NCBI GenBank assembly: GCA_964451605.1
Contig: CAYVJA010000043.1
Location: 1-25,321 of the forward strand
DNA: 25,321 bases
Source of the DNA: JAQVSH01 sp964451605
GTDB taxonomy: Bacteria; Bacteroidota; Bacteroidia; Bacteroidales; UBA4181
Reading direction: 5' to 3'
Shown: positions 13,296-20,150 of the stretch, one piece after another
Numbering within the stretch: position 1 is the stretch's first letter
How the letters are laid out: every line of letters starts with the position of its first letter
Position numbers and translations under genes: made by a program
Notes under the pieces: model-generated
What the model saw: the letters and a program-made list of their open reading frames with translations, nothing else
Told to the model about the DNA's origin: nothing
Databases searched by the model: none

Positions 13296-15575
13296 TCAGG
13301 CAGAGGGAATTGTCTCCTCTGTTTCGGGCTGAAAGGTCTCGATTCGCTTCACCTTTTCTATACCTTTTAGCTTTCGGAGTTTCACAATCAACTCTTCCAG
13401 ATTGCGAACGTCGTGTACATAGAGCCCGATTTCACACTCAAAAATGCCGTCGTGACTCGCGATATTCAAAGTCCGGATGTTGATTTTCAGCTCGTTGGTA
13501 AGGAGTGTGACAATATTACTCAGGATGCCAAACCGATCGATACCCTGGATATAGATCTTTGCCAGGAACGACATGATTTTATATGTGGTCCACTTTACAG
13601 GAACCACATGGTTGCCCATACTCGAAGCAAGTGTTATGGCATGTTTGCATCGCGATTTATGAATCACCACAGTGCCGGAAGCGGTGGTGTAGCCAATCAC
13701 ATCATCGCCCGGGATGGGGTTACAGCAGGTTGCCATTCTGTATGCCGGTTCGCCCGATTGATCAATCTGCTCTTTAACCAGAAAGGGTTCCTGCGATTTG
13801 CCTCCCTTTGCCTGGCCCTCCTTAGCACCTTCCGAACCGGCCGTTTTTTTATTGCGAACTCCCAGGAACTGCAGCTCCCAGTAACGCATAAATTTGTTAA
13901 TGGCATTTTTCTTGAGCACCTTATCCAGATTACTCAGATCGATAATGCCGAGCGCGATATTACTGTAGAGTTCATCTTTCGATGTTACGTTATACTCGGG
14001 CAGTAACTTTTTGAAAATGCGCGAACTGGGAGCCAGGCTCAGCTCATTAAGCCGCTTCTCCAGAATATCTTGTCCCGACTCAATCCGGTTTTTCGATTCG
14101 GTAGAAAGGGCATGTTTTATCTTGCTCCGGGCTTTGGCGGTGGCCACCTGATTCAGCCACTCCACCTGCGATTTCTTCTTATCGGAGGTGATAATCTCTA
14201 CCTGATCGCCGCTTTTGAGTACATAATTGAGGGGAACCAGTTTGTGGTTAACCTTGGCCGCAATGGCCAACTGTCCCACTTTGGTGTGAATGCTGTAGGC
14301 AAAGTCAAGCGCGATGGAATCTTTTGGGAGCGTCAAGATATCACCTTTTGGGGTGAAGACCTGGATTTCTGATGCATAGAGATTCATCTTGAATTCATCC
14401 AGAAATTCCAGTGCATCGGCCGAGGGGTTCGACAGCACTTCGCGAACCTGTTTCAGCCATCGGTCGAGTTCGGAGTTTTGCGCTCCGCTGCTTTTGTATT
14501 TCCAGTGGGCTGCAAAGCCCCGCTCGGCAATTTCGTCCATCCGGCGGGTGCGAATCTGGATCTCAACCCATCTTCCTTTCGGCCCCATAACCGTAATGTG
14601 CAGAGCCTCGTATCCATTGGCTTTCGGGGTAGTAATCCAGTCGCGGATTCTGTCTTGCCGGGGGGTATAGATATCGGTGATGGCCGAGTAGAGATCCCAA
14701 CACTGGGTTTTTTCGGAGATTCCCTCTTTGGGTTCGAACACAATCCGAACGGCAATCAGATCGTAGATCTCCTCGATGGGAATCCCTTTATGCTGCATCT
14801 TGTAGTAGATGGAGTATATCGATTTGCGACGGCCGGAGAATTCGAATTTGATACCCTGGGTACGGAGGACACTCTGCAAGGGAACGATAAACTCGTTATA
14901 GAATTGCATCCGCTCCTCCTCAACTTCCTTTATTTTCTCTACCACCTCGTTGTAAATAATGGGATGGCGGTACTTGAGTGCCAGGTCTTCAAGCTCCTGT
15001 TTAATGGAATAGAGTCCGAGACGGTGCGCCAGCGGAGCAAAAAGAAATACGGTTTCGCCGGCAATTTTAATCTGCTTCTCGGGCGATAGGGCATCGAGCG
15101 TACGCATATTGTGCAGACGGTCGGCCAGCTTAATCAGAATTACTCTCAAATCGTCCGAGAGGGTCAGCAACATCTTCCGGAAATTCTCGGCCTGCAGCGA
15201 AACATTGTTGTTGAACGCCGATGAGATTTTGGTAAGGCCGTCGATAATGGAGGCCACCTTCTCGTCGAATTCCGATGCAATAAATTCGAGGGTTACTTCT
15301 GTATCTTCCACCGTATCGTGAAGCAATGCACAAACTACGGAAGTAGTCCCCAACCCAATCTCCTGCGCCACAATTCTTGCTACCTCAAGGGGGTGAATAA
15401 TGTAAGGTTCGCCCGATTTCCGGCACATCCCCTTGTGGGCTGTATGGGCAATGTTGAAGGCTTTCTTTATCAGTTCGAGATTCTCTGTTTTTTCGGATTT
15501 TGCACAGACCTCCATCAAAGCTTGGAATCTTTGTTGTACCAGTGCTTCAGCATCGTCCGAAGGGGCAGGATTCAT
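13296..15575 (-). CDS. Bifunctional (p)ppGpp synthetase/hydrolase (Rel/SpoT)
   Basis: Makes and degrades the stringent-response alarmone (p)ppGpp. 759 residues from ATG 15575; a TTG 24 bases upstream is possible but has no support. Domains in order: HD hydrolase with an intact ALLHDTVEDT (H86, D87, E90, D91), synthetase domain with GRRKSIYSIYYKMQ, YDLIAVRIVF and GYEALHITVMGPKG near residue 320 and EIQIRT, TGS domain from IQVFTPKGD (about residues 400-462), a Cys-containing zinc-finger-like segment (ATCCNPIPGDDVIGY, SRCKHA), and a C-terminal ACT domain (IYIQGIDRFGILSNIV). The intact HD motif and basic RRK synthetase loop suggest that both activities are present. It precedes fur and purA on the same strand and follows the HAD gene after 57 bases. 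Which of relA or spoT it should be called is a naming question. Confidence 0.95.
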   Translation of the reverse strand: MNPAPSDDAEALVQQRFQALMEVCAKSEKTENLELIKKAFNIAHTAHKGMCRKSGEPYIIHPLEVARIVAQEIGLGTTSVVCALLHDTVEDTEVTLEFIASEFDEKVASIIDGLTKISSAFNNNVSLQAENFRKMLLTLSDDLRVILIKLADRLHNMRTLDALSPEKQIKIAGETVFLFAPLAHRLGLYSIKQELEDLALKYRHPIIYNEVVEKIKEVEEERMQFYNEFIVPLQSVLRTQGIKFEFSGRRKSIYSIYYKMQHKGIPIEEIYDLIAVRIVFEPKEGISEKTQCWDLYSAITDIYTPRQDRIRDWITTPKANGYEALHITVMGPKGRWVEIQIRTRRMDEIAERGFAAHWKYKSSGAQNSELDRWLKQVREVLSNPSADALEFLDEFKMNLYASEIQVFTPKGDILTLPKDSIALDFAYSIHTKVGQLAIAAKVNHKLVPLNYVLKSGDQVEIITSDKKKSQVEWLNQVATAKARSKIKHALSTESKNRIESGQDILEKRLNELSLAPSSRIFKKLLPEYNVTSKDELYSNIALGIIDLSNLDKVLKKNAINKFMRYWELQFLGVRNKKTAGSEGAKEGQAKGGKSQEPFLVKEQIDQSGEPAYRMATCCNPIPGDDVIGYTTASGTVVIHKSRCKHAITLASSMGNHVVPVKWTTYKIMSFLAKIYIQGIDRFGILSNIVTLLTNELKINIRTLNIASHDGIFECEIGLYVHDVRNLEELIVKLRKLKGIEKVKRIETFQPETEETIPSA

Positions 15576-15632
15576 AGGAGGAGAATTCAGAATTTGCAAA
15601 AAATGGAGGCTTAAAGGTAGTAAAAATAATAA

Positions 15633-16337
15633 TCAGAGTCCCAGCTTTTCGCGCAAATCGGCGAGCCTTGAAATTTCGTAGGTTGGTGTAGTAACTCTCT
15701 CTTTACCAGAAGGGTTAAACCATACCTGATCTATCCCGAATTGTTGAGCACCCAGGATGTCGGCTTTTTGATCATCCCCTATCATCAGACTCATTTTTTT
15801 TGTTGCATTTACATACGAAAAGGCTTTTCTGAAAATGCCGGGTTTCGGTTTCGAACAACCGGCCCATTCGGAGGTGAAAAGCATGTCGAAGTAGGGTTCC
15901 AGCTGCGAAGCTGCGAGCTTCATCTTTTGAATCCGGGTAAAACCGTTGCTCAGAATATAGAGTTTGTAGGAGTTGGATTTCAGGTAATCGAGCGTTTCCA
16001 GGGCTCCATCCAGCAGGGCGGTTTTTGCCGGGCATATCCGGAGATAGTCTGCGTTCAGATTTGTGGCAAGCTGAGGGTCGTCAATCCCGAAAGCTCTGAG
16101 TGTCTCTTCGAAACGTTGTATCCGAAGTGCCTCTTTGGTAATCTCGCCTTTTTGCAGGGCACCCCATAACCGTTCGTTGTGGTGGTTCCATGTGTCGTAA
16201 AAGTCGGCGAACCCTCCTGCCCTTCTGTCCAGTTGTCGGGAATAAAAGATTTCGCGGAGGGTCTCTTCCGAGTTGGTCTGAAAATCCCACAAGGTGCGAT
16301 CGAGGTCGAAAAAGAGATATCGGTAGCGAGCGTTCAT
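15633..16337 (-). CDS. YjjG-like HAD-superfamily nucleotidase
   Basis: Predicted pyrimidine 5'-nucleotidase or house-cleaning phosphatase; cytoplasmic and magnesium-dependent. 234 residues from ATG 16337. HAD motifs in order: I FFDLDRTLWDF (D11 nucleophile, D13 acid/base), II LYILSNGF, III Lys in CSKPKPGIF, and IV LMIGDDQKADI. An alpha-helical cap of subclass I lies between motifs I and II. The start at 16337 is chosen because its ATG overlaps the TGA of the upstream TrmH gene as ATGA, implying translational coupling; a GTG-started extension of 15 residues (from 16382) lies wholly inside the upstream gene and precedes the usual N-terminus. The nearest characterised relatives by motif are YjjG enzymes; the true substrate is unknown. 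Confidence 0.87.
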   Translation of the reverse strand: MNARYRYLFFDLDRTLWDFQTNSEETLREIFYSRQLDRRAGGFADFYDTWNHHNERLWGALQKGEITKEALRIQRFEETLRAFGIDDPQLATNLNADYLRICPAKTALLDGALETLDYLKSNSYKLYILSNGFTRIQKMKLAASQLEPYFDMLFTSEWAGCSKPKPGIFRKAFSYVNATKKMSLMIGDDQKADILGAQQFGIDQVWFNPSGKERVTTPTYEISRLADLREKLGL

Positions 16338-16894
16338 TGTGCAGAGTGGAGCAATGGATCTAGTTTTTGGAACAACGCCCACAGTACAATTCCTGCGCTT
16401 ACCGACACATTAAAGGAGTGCTTGCTGCCGAACTGGGGAATTTCCAGCGCAAGATCGGCCAGTTCGACGGCCTCTTCCTGTACCCCTTTCACCTCGTTTC
16501 CGAAAATCAGGGCATACTTAGCCCCTTGTACCGGTTCGAAAGTCTCGAGCGAACAGCTGTTTTCGGTCTGCTCTACAGCGGTGAGAAGGTATCCCTCTGC
16601 CTTGAGTTCACGCAGCGCCTCCAGGGTAGAGGGGTGGTAACTCCAGTCCACACTCAGTTCGGCGCCCAGAGCGCTTTTATGTATCTCCCGATGGGGAGGG
16701 GTGGCGGTAATCCCGCAGAGCAACAGTCTATCTACCCGAAAGGCATCGGCTGTGCGGAAAATAGAGCCGATGTTGTGTTGGCTTCGCAGATTATCAAGCA
16801 CCAACACAACCGGAATCTTTTCAGCTCTTTTAAAGGCATCAACCGACAATCGGTTTAGCTGGTCGGTCGACAGTTTTCTGAGAGGAGAGGTCAT
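16334..16894 (-). CDS. TrmH/SpoU-family RNA 2'-O-methyltransferase (short form)
   Basis: S-adenosylmethionine-dependent ribose methylation of tRNA or rRNA through a knotted SPOUT fold. 186 residues, essentially the catalytic domain without the N-terminal substrate-binding extension. SPOUT motifs: 1, VLVLDNLRSQHNIGSIFRTADAF (catalytic-type Asn and Arg in N-x2-S-x-x-R-T); 2, ALIFGNEVKGV; 3, EIPQFGSKHSFNVSVSAGIV (knot and SAM loop; Phe replaces the more usual Leu before NVSV). The lack of an L30e-like domain resembles TrmH/TrmL-type enzymes more than RlmB. The target nucleotide cannot be read from sequence. The gene lies 13 bases after dacB and overlaps the HAD gene by four bases. Confidence 0.88.
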   Translation of the reverse strand: MTSPLRKLSTDQLNRLSVDAFKRAEKIPVVLVLDNLRSQHNIGSIFRTADAFRVDRLLLCGITATPPHREIHKSALGAELSVDWSYHPSTLEALRELKAEGYLLTAVEQTENSCSLETFEPVQGAKYALIFGNEVKGVQEEAVELADLALEIPQFGSKHSFNVSVSAGIVLWALFQKLDPLLHSAQ

Positions 16895-16907
16895 AGTCGT
16901 GATGGGC

Positions 16908-18383
16908 TTAATTGGTTTCTATCAGTTGGCGGAGCCACTTTTCTGCCTCTGTTCTGGCATCCGTTCCGTTGCCGGTATAGCCGTTCAGCATCCAGGCAAA
17001 GGCAACCATTCTGCCGCTTTTACTCCTGACGTATCCTGTGTAGCAACGCACTCCCGTCATCGATCCGCTCTTAAGCCGAAGGCTGTTGCGGGTGCTTACG
17101 TTGCGTAAAAAAGTGGAGTAGGCCTGAGAATCGACGCCTGTCAACGAGGCGTAGTAGCTGTCGAAGCAGGCCGATTTGTACATCATTGAGAGAAAGTCGC
17201 AAAAGAAGGCGGCCGAGAGCGCATTGGCCCGTGCCAGTCCGCTTCCGTCGAGCAGACGAAAAGAAGGAGTGTGAGGCAGAGCGTTCCGAAGAAGCGAATC
17301 CATCACAAAGGCTCCGGAGGCAAAGGTGCCGTTTCCGGTAATTTTCAGGCCGATTGTTTTGCATATGGCATCGGCCATTACATTATGGCTCAGTTCGTTG
17401 GTCTCTTTTGCCATGGCAGTATAGGGGGGCGAAAAGAGTTTTCCCGCCACGGTAGCCGGAGCGCGTTGGTCAGGGCCTGCCATCTGTAGAGTACCTCCAT
17501 ACCGTATGCCCCGCTGACGGAGCCATTCGGAGAGTTTGTGGATGAGGAGCCATCCCGGTCGGGTTAATGCTGCCTCAACGCTGTAACTCTCGCGGGTCTG
17601 AGGCAAACGGGTTGTGAGGGTATACTCCGTGCCTCCCGGAGCCACAAAGAGGGTGACGGAGGGGCTTTCTCCCTTCCGAAATGGTTGTTGATCAATACGG
17701 TAGCTGAATCCAAGACGCTGAAACCAGTCCGGCCATTGCACCGAGAGAGTGCCGTCGGGCCGATAGTCGACAGTAACGGAGCATTTGTTCTCGTTGAAGT
17801 TGAGGCCGTGTACGCCTGTACCATAGCCATTGCCAATATCCTCCCAGTCCCAGGCCTGATGAACCGGAGCGTCGGAAAAGAGCGTTGCGTCGCCTACCAG
17901 ATTGCCTGTGATATAACCAATATGCTTTTGCCCGAGCAGCCCAGAGATGGCCGAAAAGAGAGAATCTTCGGCCTGGCCGGGAAAGAGTTCCGAACCCAGC
18001 GAAGGATCTCCGCCTCCAATCACCAGAAGATCACCAAAGAGGGTGTCGCGGGCAATGGTTCCTGTGTAGGCGAGGGTTGTGCCGAATTGGAAATCGTTGC
18101 CCAGCAGGAGGAATCCCAAACCTGTCGTGACCGCTTTCATACAGGAGGCAGGTGTGAGATTCTGGCGTGGCGAGGCCGAATAGAGGGTCTCTCCGTTATC
18201 CAGGTCGACAGCCAGCATACTGCAGGCGGCCCCGTCGAACGGAGATTTCTGCTGATGGTATGCAACCGAATCAGTTCGAATGGGAGGGTAGGAGATTGCC
18301 CCGATGGGTGCCGGGAGAAAAAGGAGGCAGAGAATCGTGCCAATGGCCCCAAGAGAGCCGAGAATTTTGTTATTTTGTGCCAT
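16908..18383 (-). CDS. dacB: D-alanyl-D-alanine carboxypeptidase/endopeptidase (PBP4 type)
   Basis: A periplasmic penicillin-binding protein of peptidase family S13 that trims or cleaves peptidoglycan cross-links. 491 residues from ATG 18383. The N-terminus is a signal peptide: a short polar stretch, then a hydrophobic run ILGSLGAIGTILCLLFL, then a small-residue cleavage area near PIGA. Catalytic motifs: S-x-x-K as S80-C-M-K83, S-x-N as S332-H-N334, and K438-S-G in place of the usual KTG. The large insertion between the first two motifs is typical of PBP4. An upstream GTG/ATG-like extension to 18401 would start inside the -7 promoter box, so 18383 is preferred. It heads a run with the TrmH and HAD genes and is divergent from the second methyltransferase gene. 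Confidence 0.93.
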   Translation of the reverse strand: MAQNNKILGSLGAIGTILCLLFLPAPIGAISYPPIRTDSVAYHQQKSPFDGAACSMLAVDLDNGETLYSASPRQNLTPASCMKAVTTGLGFLLLGNDFQFGTTLAYTGTIARDTLFGDLLVIGGGDPSLGSELFPGQAEDSLFSAISGLLGQKHIGYITGNLVGDATLFSDAPVHQAWDWEDIGNGYGTGVHGLNFNENKCSVTVDYRPDGTLSVQWPDWFQRLGFSYRIDQQPFRKGESPSVTLFVAPGGTEYTLTTRLPQTRESYSVEAALTRPGWLLIHKLSEWLRQRGIRYGGTLQMAGPDQRAPATVAGKLFSPPYTAMAKETNELSHNVMADAICKTIGLKITGNGTFASGAFVMDSLLRNALPHTPSFRLLDGSGLARANALSAAFFCDFLSMMYKSACFDSYYASLTGVDSQAYSTFLRNVSTRNSLRLKSGSMTGVRCYTGYVRSKSGRMVAFAWMLNGYTGNGTDARTEAEKWLRQLIETN

Positions 18384-18398
18384 ATCAGGAATCCTGGG

Positions 18399-18406
18399 CA
18401 AAAATA
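18399..18406 (-). promoter_or_regulatory. -7 box of the dacB promoter
   Basis: TATTTTTG (18406-18399 on the minus strand) matches TAnnTTTG exactly and lies 15 bases before the dacB ATG at 18383, implying a very short leader. No clear TTTG -33 box is seen at 19-21 bases upstream. Confidence 0.5.
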
Positions 18407-18411
18407 CGAAT

Positions 18412-19227
18412 ATGGAGAGAATATCCAGCTTGCAAAATCCGCGTGTTAAGGCGTTTGTCCAACTGAGTACAAAATCGAAGGAGCGAAGGAGTACAAATCG
18501 GTTTGTACTGGAGGGAGCCAGAGAGATAGGCTTTGCTCTCAGGGCCGGTTATCGTCCCGATCCTCTCTATATCTGTCGTGAACTGTTGTCGGACGAGGCT
18601 GCGCAGTTGCTTTCGCCTCTCCATGATACATTGCCGGTGGTTGAAGTTACCCCCGAAGTCTTTGCCAAAATGGCCTATCGCGAACATTCCGACGGGTTGT
18701 TGGCGGTTGCTGCGTGCAAAGTGCATACCCCTGAAACGATATCGCTGAGTCGGAATCCCTTTATTATTGTTCTGGAGTCGGTCGAAAAACCCGGCAATCT
18801 GGGGGCGGTACTTCGCACTGCCGATGCTGCACATGCCGATGCGGTAATTGTTTGCGATCCGCTAACCGACCTGTATAATCCCAATGTGATTCGTTCGGGT
18901 ATCGGGTGTCTCTTTACTGTGCCCACAGCGGTGTCTGATCCTGAAACCTGTTTTCGCTGGTTGAAACAACACGGAATTCAGGTACTGGCGGCAGAATTAA
19001 CTGCCTCTGTCCCACACTATAGTATCGATTTTTCTGTTCCTTCGGCTATTGTAATGGGAACAGAGGCGTATGGCCTTACCCCCTTTTGGCTCTCGCACGC
19101 CGATGCCCGGATTAAAATCCCGATGAGGGGAGCCATCGATTCGCTCAATGTTTCGGTTTCAACTGCCGTGATTACTTTCGAAGCGATGCGTCAACGTGAG
19201 GTTTCCTCGCTTTTGCCCCCTTTGTAA
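18412..19227 (+). CDS. TrmH/SpoU-family RNA methyltransferase with substrate-binding domain (RlmB-like)
   Basis: SAM-dependent ribose 2'-O-methyltransferase, probably acting on 23S rRNA or tRNA. 271 residues from ATG 18412 (MERISSLQNPRVKAF). The N-terminal L30e-like SpoU substrate-binding domain spans about residues 1-100 (LQNPRVKAFVQL, RFVLEGAREI, YREHSDGLLAV). The SPOUT catalytic domain follows: motif 1 FIIVLESVEKPGNLGAVLRT, motif 2 AIVMGTEAYGL, motif 3 IKIPMRGAIDSLNVSVSTAV. A longer frame open from 18304 would overlap dacB on the other strand and precede the normal LQNPRVK start, so I reject it. The gene is divergent from dacB, with only 28 bases between start codons. It is a paralogue of the shorter methyltransferase at 16334-16894. 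Confidence 0.9.
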   Translation: MERISSLQNPRVKAFVQLSTKSKERRSTNRFVLEGAREIGFALRAGYRPDPLYICRELLSDEAAQLLSPLHDTLPVVEVTPEVFAKMAYREHSDGLLAVAACKVHTPETISLSRNPFIIVLESVEKPGNLGAVLRTADAAHADAVIVCDPLTDLYNPNVIRSGIGCLFTVPTAVSDPETCFRWLKQHGIQVLAAELTASVPHYSIDFSVPSAIVMGTEAYGLTPFWLSHADARIKIPMRGAIDSLNVSVSTAVITFEAMRQREVSSLLPPL

Positions 19228-19258
19228 CTTGCTTTTCGGCCCTATTGGTTTACTTTTG
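19228..19258 (+). promoter_or_regulatory. Bacteroidetes-type promoter for the SPOR/VOC gene pair
   Basis: CTTG (19228-19231), 19 bases, then TACTTTTG (19251-19258), an exact TAnnTTTG box. It lies directly after the methyltransferase stop and 41 bases before the SPOR gene start. Confidence 0.6.
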
Positions 19259-19299
19259 TAAAAAGCGGCCTTTTTGCCCCCCCATCAAAACAGATTACT

Positions 19300-19761
19300 A
19301 TGAGTTCATCAGAAGAGCGTTCCGGATCGAAAACCCCTATGGTGGTAGCTGCCATACTGGCTGCCATGTTGGTAACCGGACTGGGTACATGGTACTTTAC
19401 CAAACAATCGGTATCGAAACCGGTTGCAGAGGCACCCGTCGAAACTCCTGTTCCTGCTCCTGTTCCTGCTCCTGTTCCTGCTCCGGCTGCCGAACCGCAA
19501 CAACCTGCTCCTGTGACGCCCGCTGCAGTTGCTTCCCAATCACCCCGCTACTATGTGGTTTTGGGTAGCTTCGAAGTGAGTCGGAATGTGAATAATATGG
19601 TTCAGAAACTGAGTACTCAGGGAATGTCTCCCAAAACACTTCCTGCTTTGCGTAACGGATTAACTCCGGTGGCTGCGGCCGATTTCGGAACACTGACCGA
19701 AGCCTATAACTTTATGCAAAGCCTCAATGACTATGAGGAGTTTTGGGTATTGAAACAGTAA
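19300..19761 (+). CDS. Membrane-anchored SPOR-domain protein
   Basis: Likely an inner-membrane protein with a periplasmic peptidoglycan-binding domain. 153 residues. After a short charged start there is one hydrophobic segment (about residues 14-33, MVVAAILAAMLVTGLGTWYF). A Pro/Ala/Val-rich linker follows (residues about 45-78, repeated PVPA), then a C-terminal SPOR domain of about 75 residues (from RYYVVLGSFEVSRNVNNM to EEFWVLKQ). SPOR domains bind glycan strands lacking stem peptides at division sites, so a role in septal wall or envelope stability is plausible. It has its own promoter and overlaps the next gene by one base (TAATG). The linker is encoded by perfect 12-base tandem repeats. 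Confidence 0.86.
   Translation: MSSSEERSGSKTPMVVAAILAAMLVTGLGTWYFTKQSVSKPVAEAPVETPVPAPVPAPVPAPAAEPQQPAPVTPAAVASQSPRYYVVLGSFEVSRNVNNMVQKLSTQGMSPKTLPALRNGLTPVAAADFGTLTEAYNFMQSLNDYEEFWVLKQ
19447..19482 (+). repeat. Three perfect 12-bp tandem repeats in the SPOR linker
   Basis: The unit CCTGTTCCTGCT occurs three times without mismatch, encoding alternating Pro-Val-Pro-Ala. The unit is a multiple of three, so gain or loss of a copy would lengthen or shorten the linker without a frameshift. Confidence 0.95.
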
Positions 19762-20150
19762 TGAAAGCGGTTGACCTTACCCCCTGCCTGCTGGTTGAAG
19801 ATCTGGAGAAGAACCTCCGTTTTTACGGGGAGTTGCTCCATTTTCGCCTCATACTCCATTTTCCGCAACGTCCTCCCTATGAGTGGGTGGTTATGGAGAA
19901 CGGGTATGTGAACCTGATGTTCCGTAACCGGGCATCAGTGGCCGAAACCCTTCGACCTCCGGAGGGCTCGTTGTTGGGAGCCGGTGTGATTCTTACGCTT
20001 CAGGTGGAAGATTTGCAAAGAGTGTATGCAGCTCTCAAGGAGCAGGTTACGATGCTTGATCCTCCCCATCAGAATTTGTATGGGGCAACAGAGTTCACCT
20101 TTTCCGATAGTAACGGGTATCTGATTTCGATTATACAGGACGATTTCTGA
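19761..20150 (+). CDS. VOC-superfamily (glyoxalase/bleomycin-resistance-like) protein
   Basis: A small cytoplasmic protein of 129 residues starting MKAVDLTPCLLVEDLEKNLRFY, the usual VOC opening beta-alpha unit; a second unit begins near GVILTLQVEDLQRVYAAL and ends EFTFSDSNGYLISIIQ. The two repeats make a single glyoxalase-like module. Typical metal ligands of glyoxalase I (His and Glu in fixed strands) are not clearly conserved, since the first strand has a Cys/Leu stretch rather than His, so a metal-independent binding role is possible. The start at 19761 shares its A with the TAA stop of the SPOR gene, implying coupling; a version starting 18 bases earlier is less likely. The function is not recognisable beyond the fold. 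Its stop abuts the stop of the convergent nuclease gene. Confidence 0.82.
   Translation: MKAVDLTPCLLVEDLEKNLRFYGELLHFRLILHFPQRPPYEWVVMENGYVNLMFRNRASVAETLRPPEGSLLGAGVILTLQVEDLQRVYAALKEQVTMLDPPHQNLYGATEFTFSDSNGYLISIIQDDF

Noticed and set aside
15576..15632. Promoter for rel in the 57-base gap
   Set aside because: TACCTTTA on the minus strand matches seven of eight -7 positions but has no -33 partner; transcription from dacB or this weak site cannot be distinguished.
18304..18411. 36-residue N-terminal extension of the RlmB-like methyltransferase
   Set aside because: It overlaps the dacB coding start on the other strand and precedes the normal family N-terminus beginning at MERISSLQNPRVK.
19259..19276. 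AAAAAG/CTTTTT hairpin after the methyltransferase gene as a terminator
   Set aside because: The stem is almost all A-T, the loop is CGGC, and it lies at the expected start point of the SPOR promoter; not convincing as a terminator.
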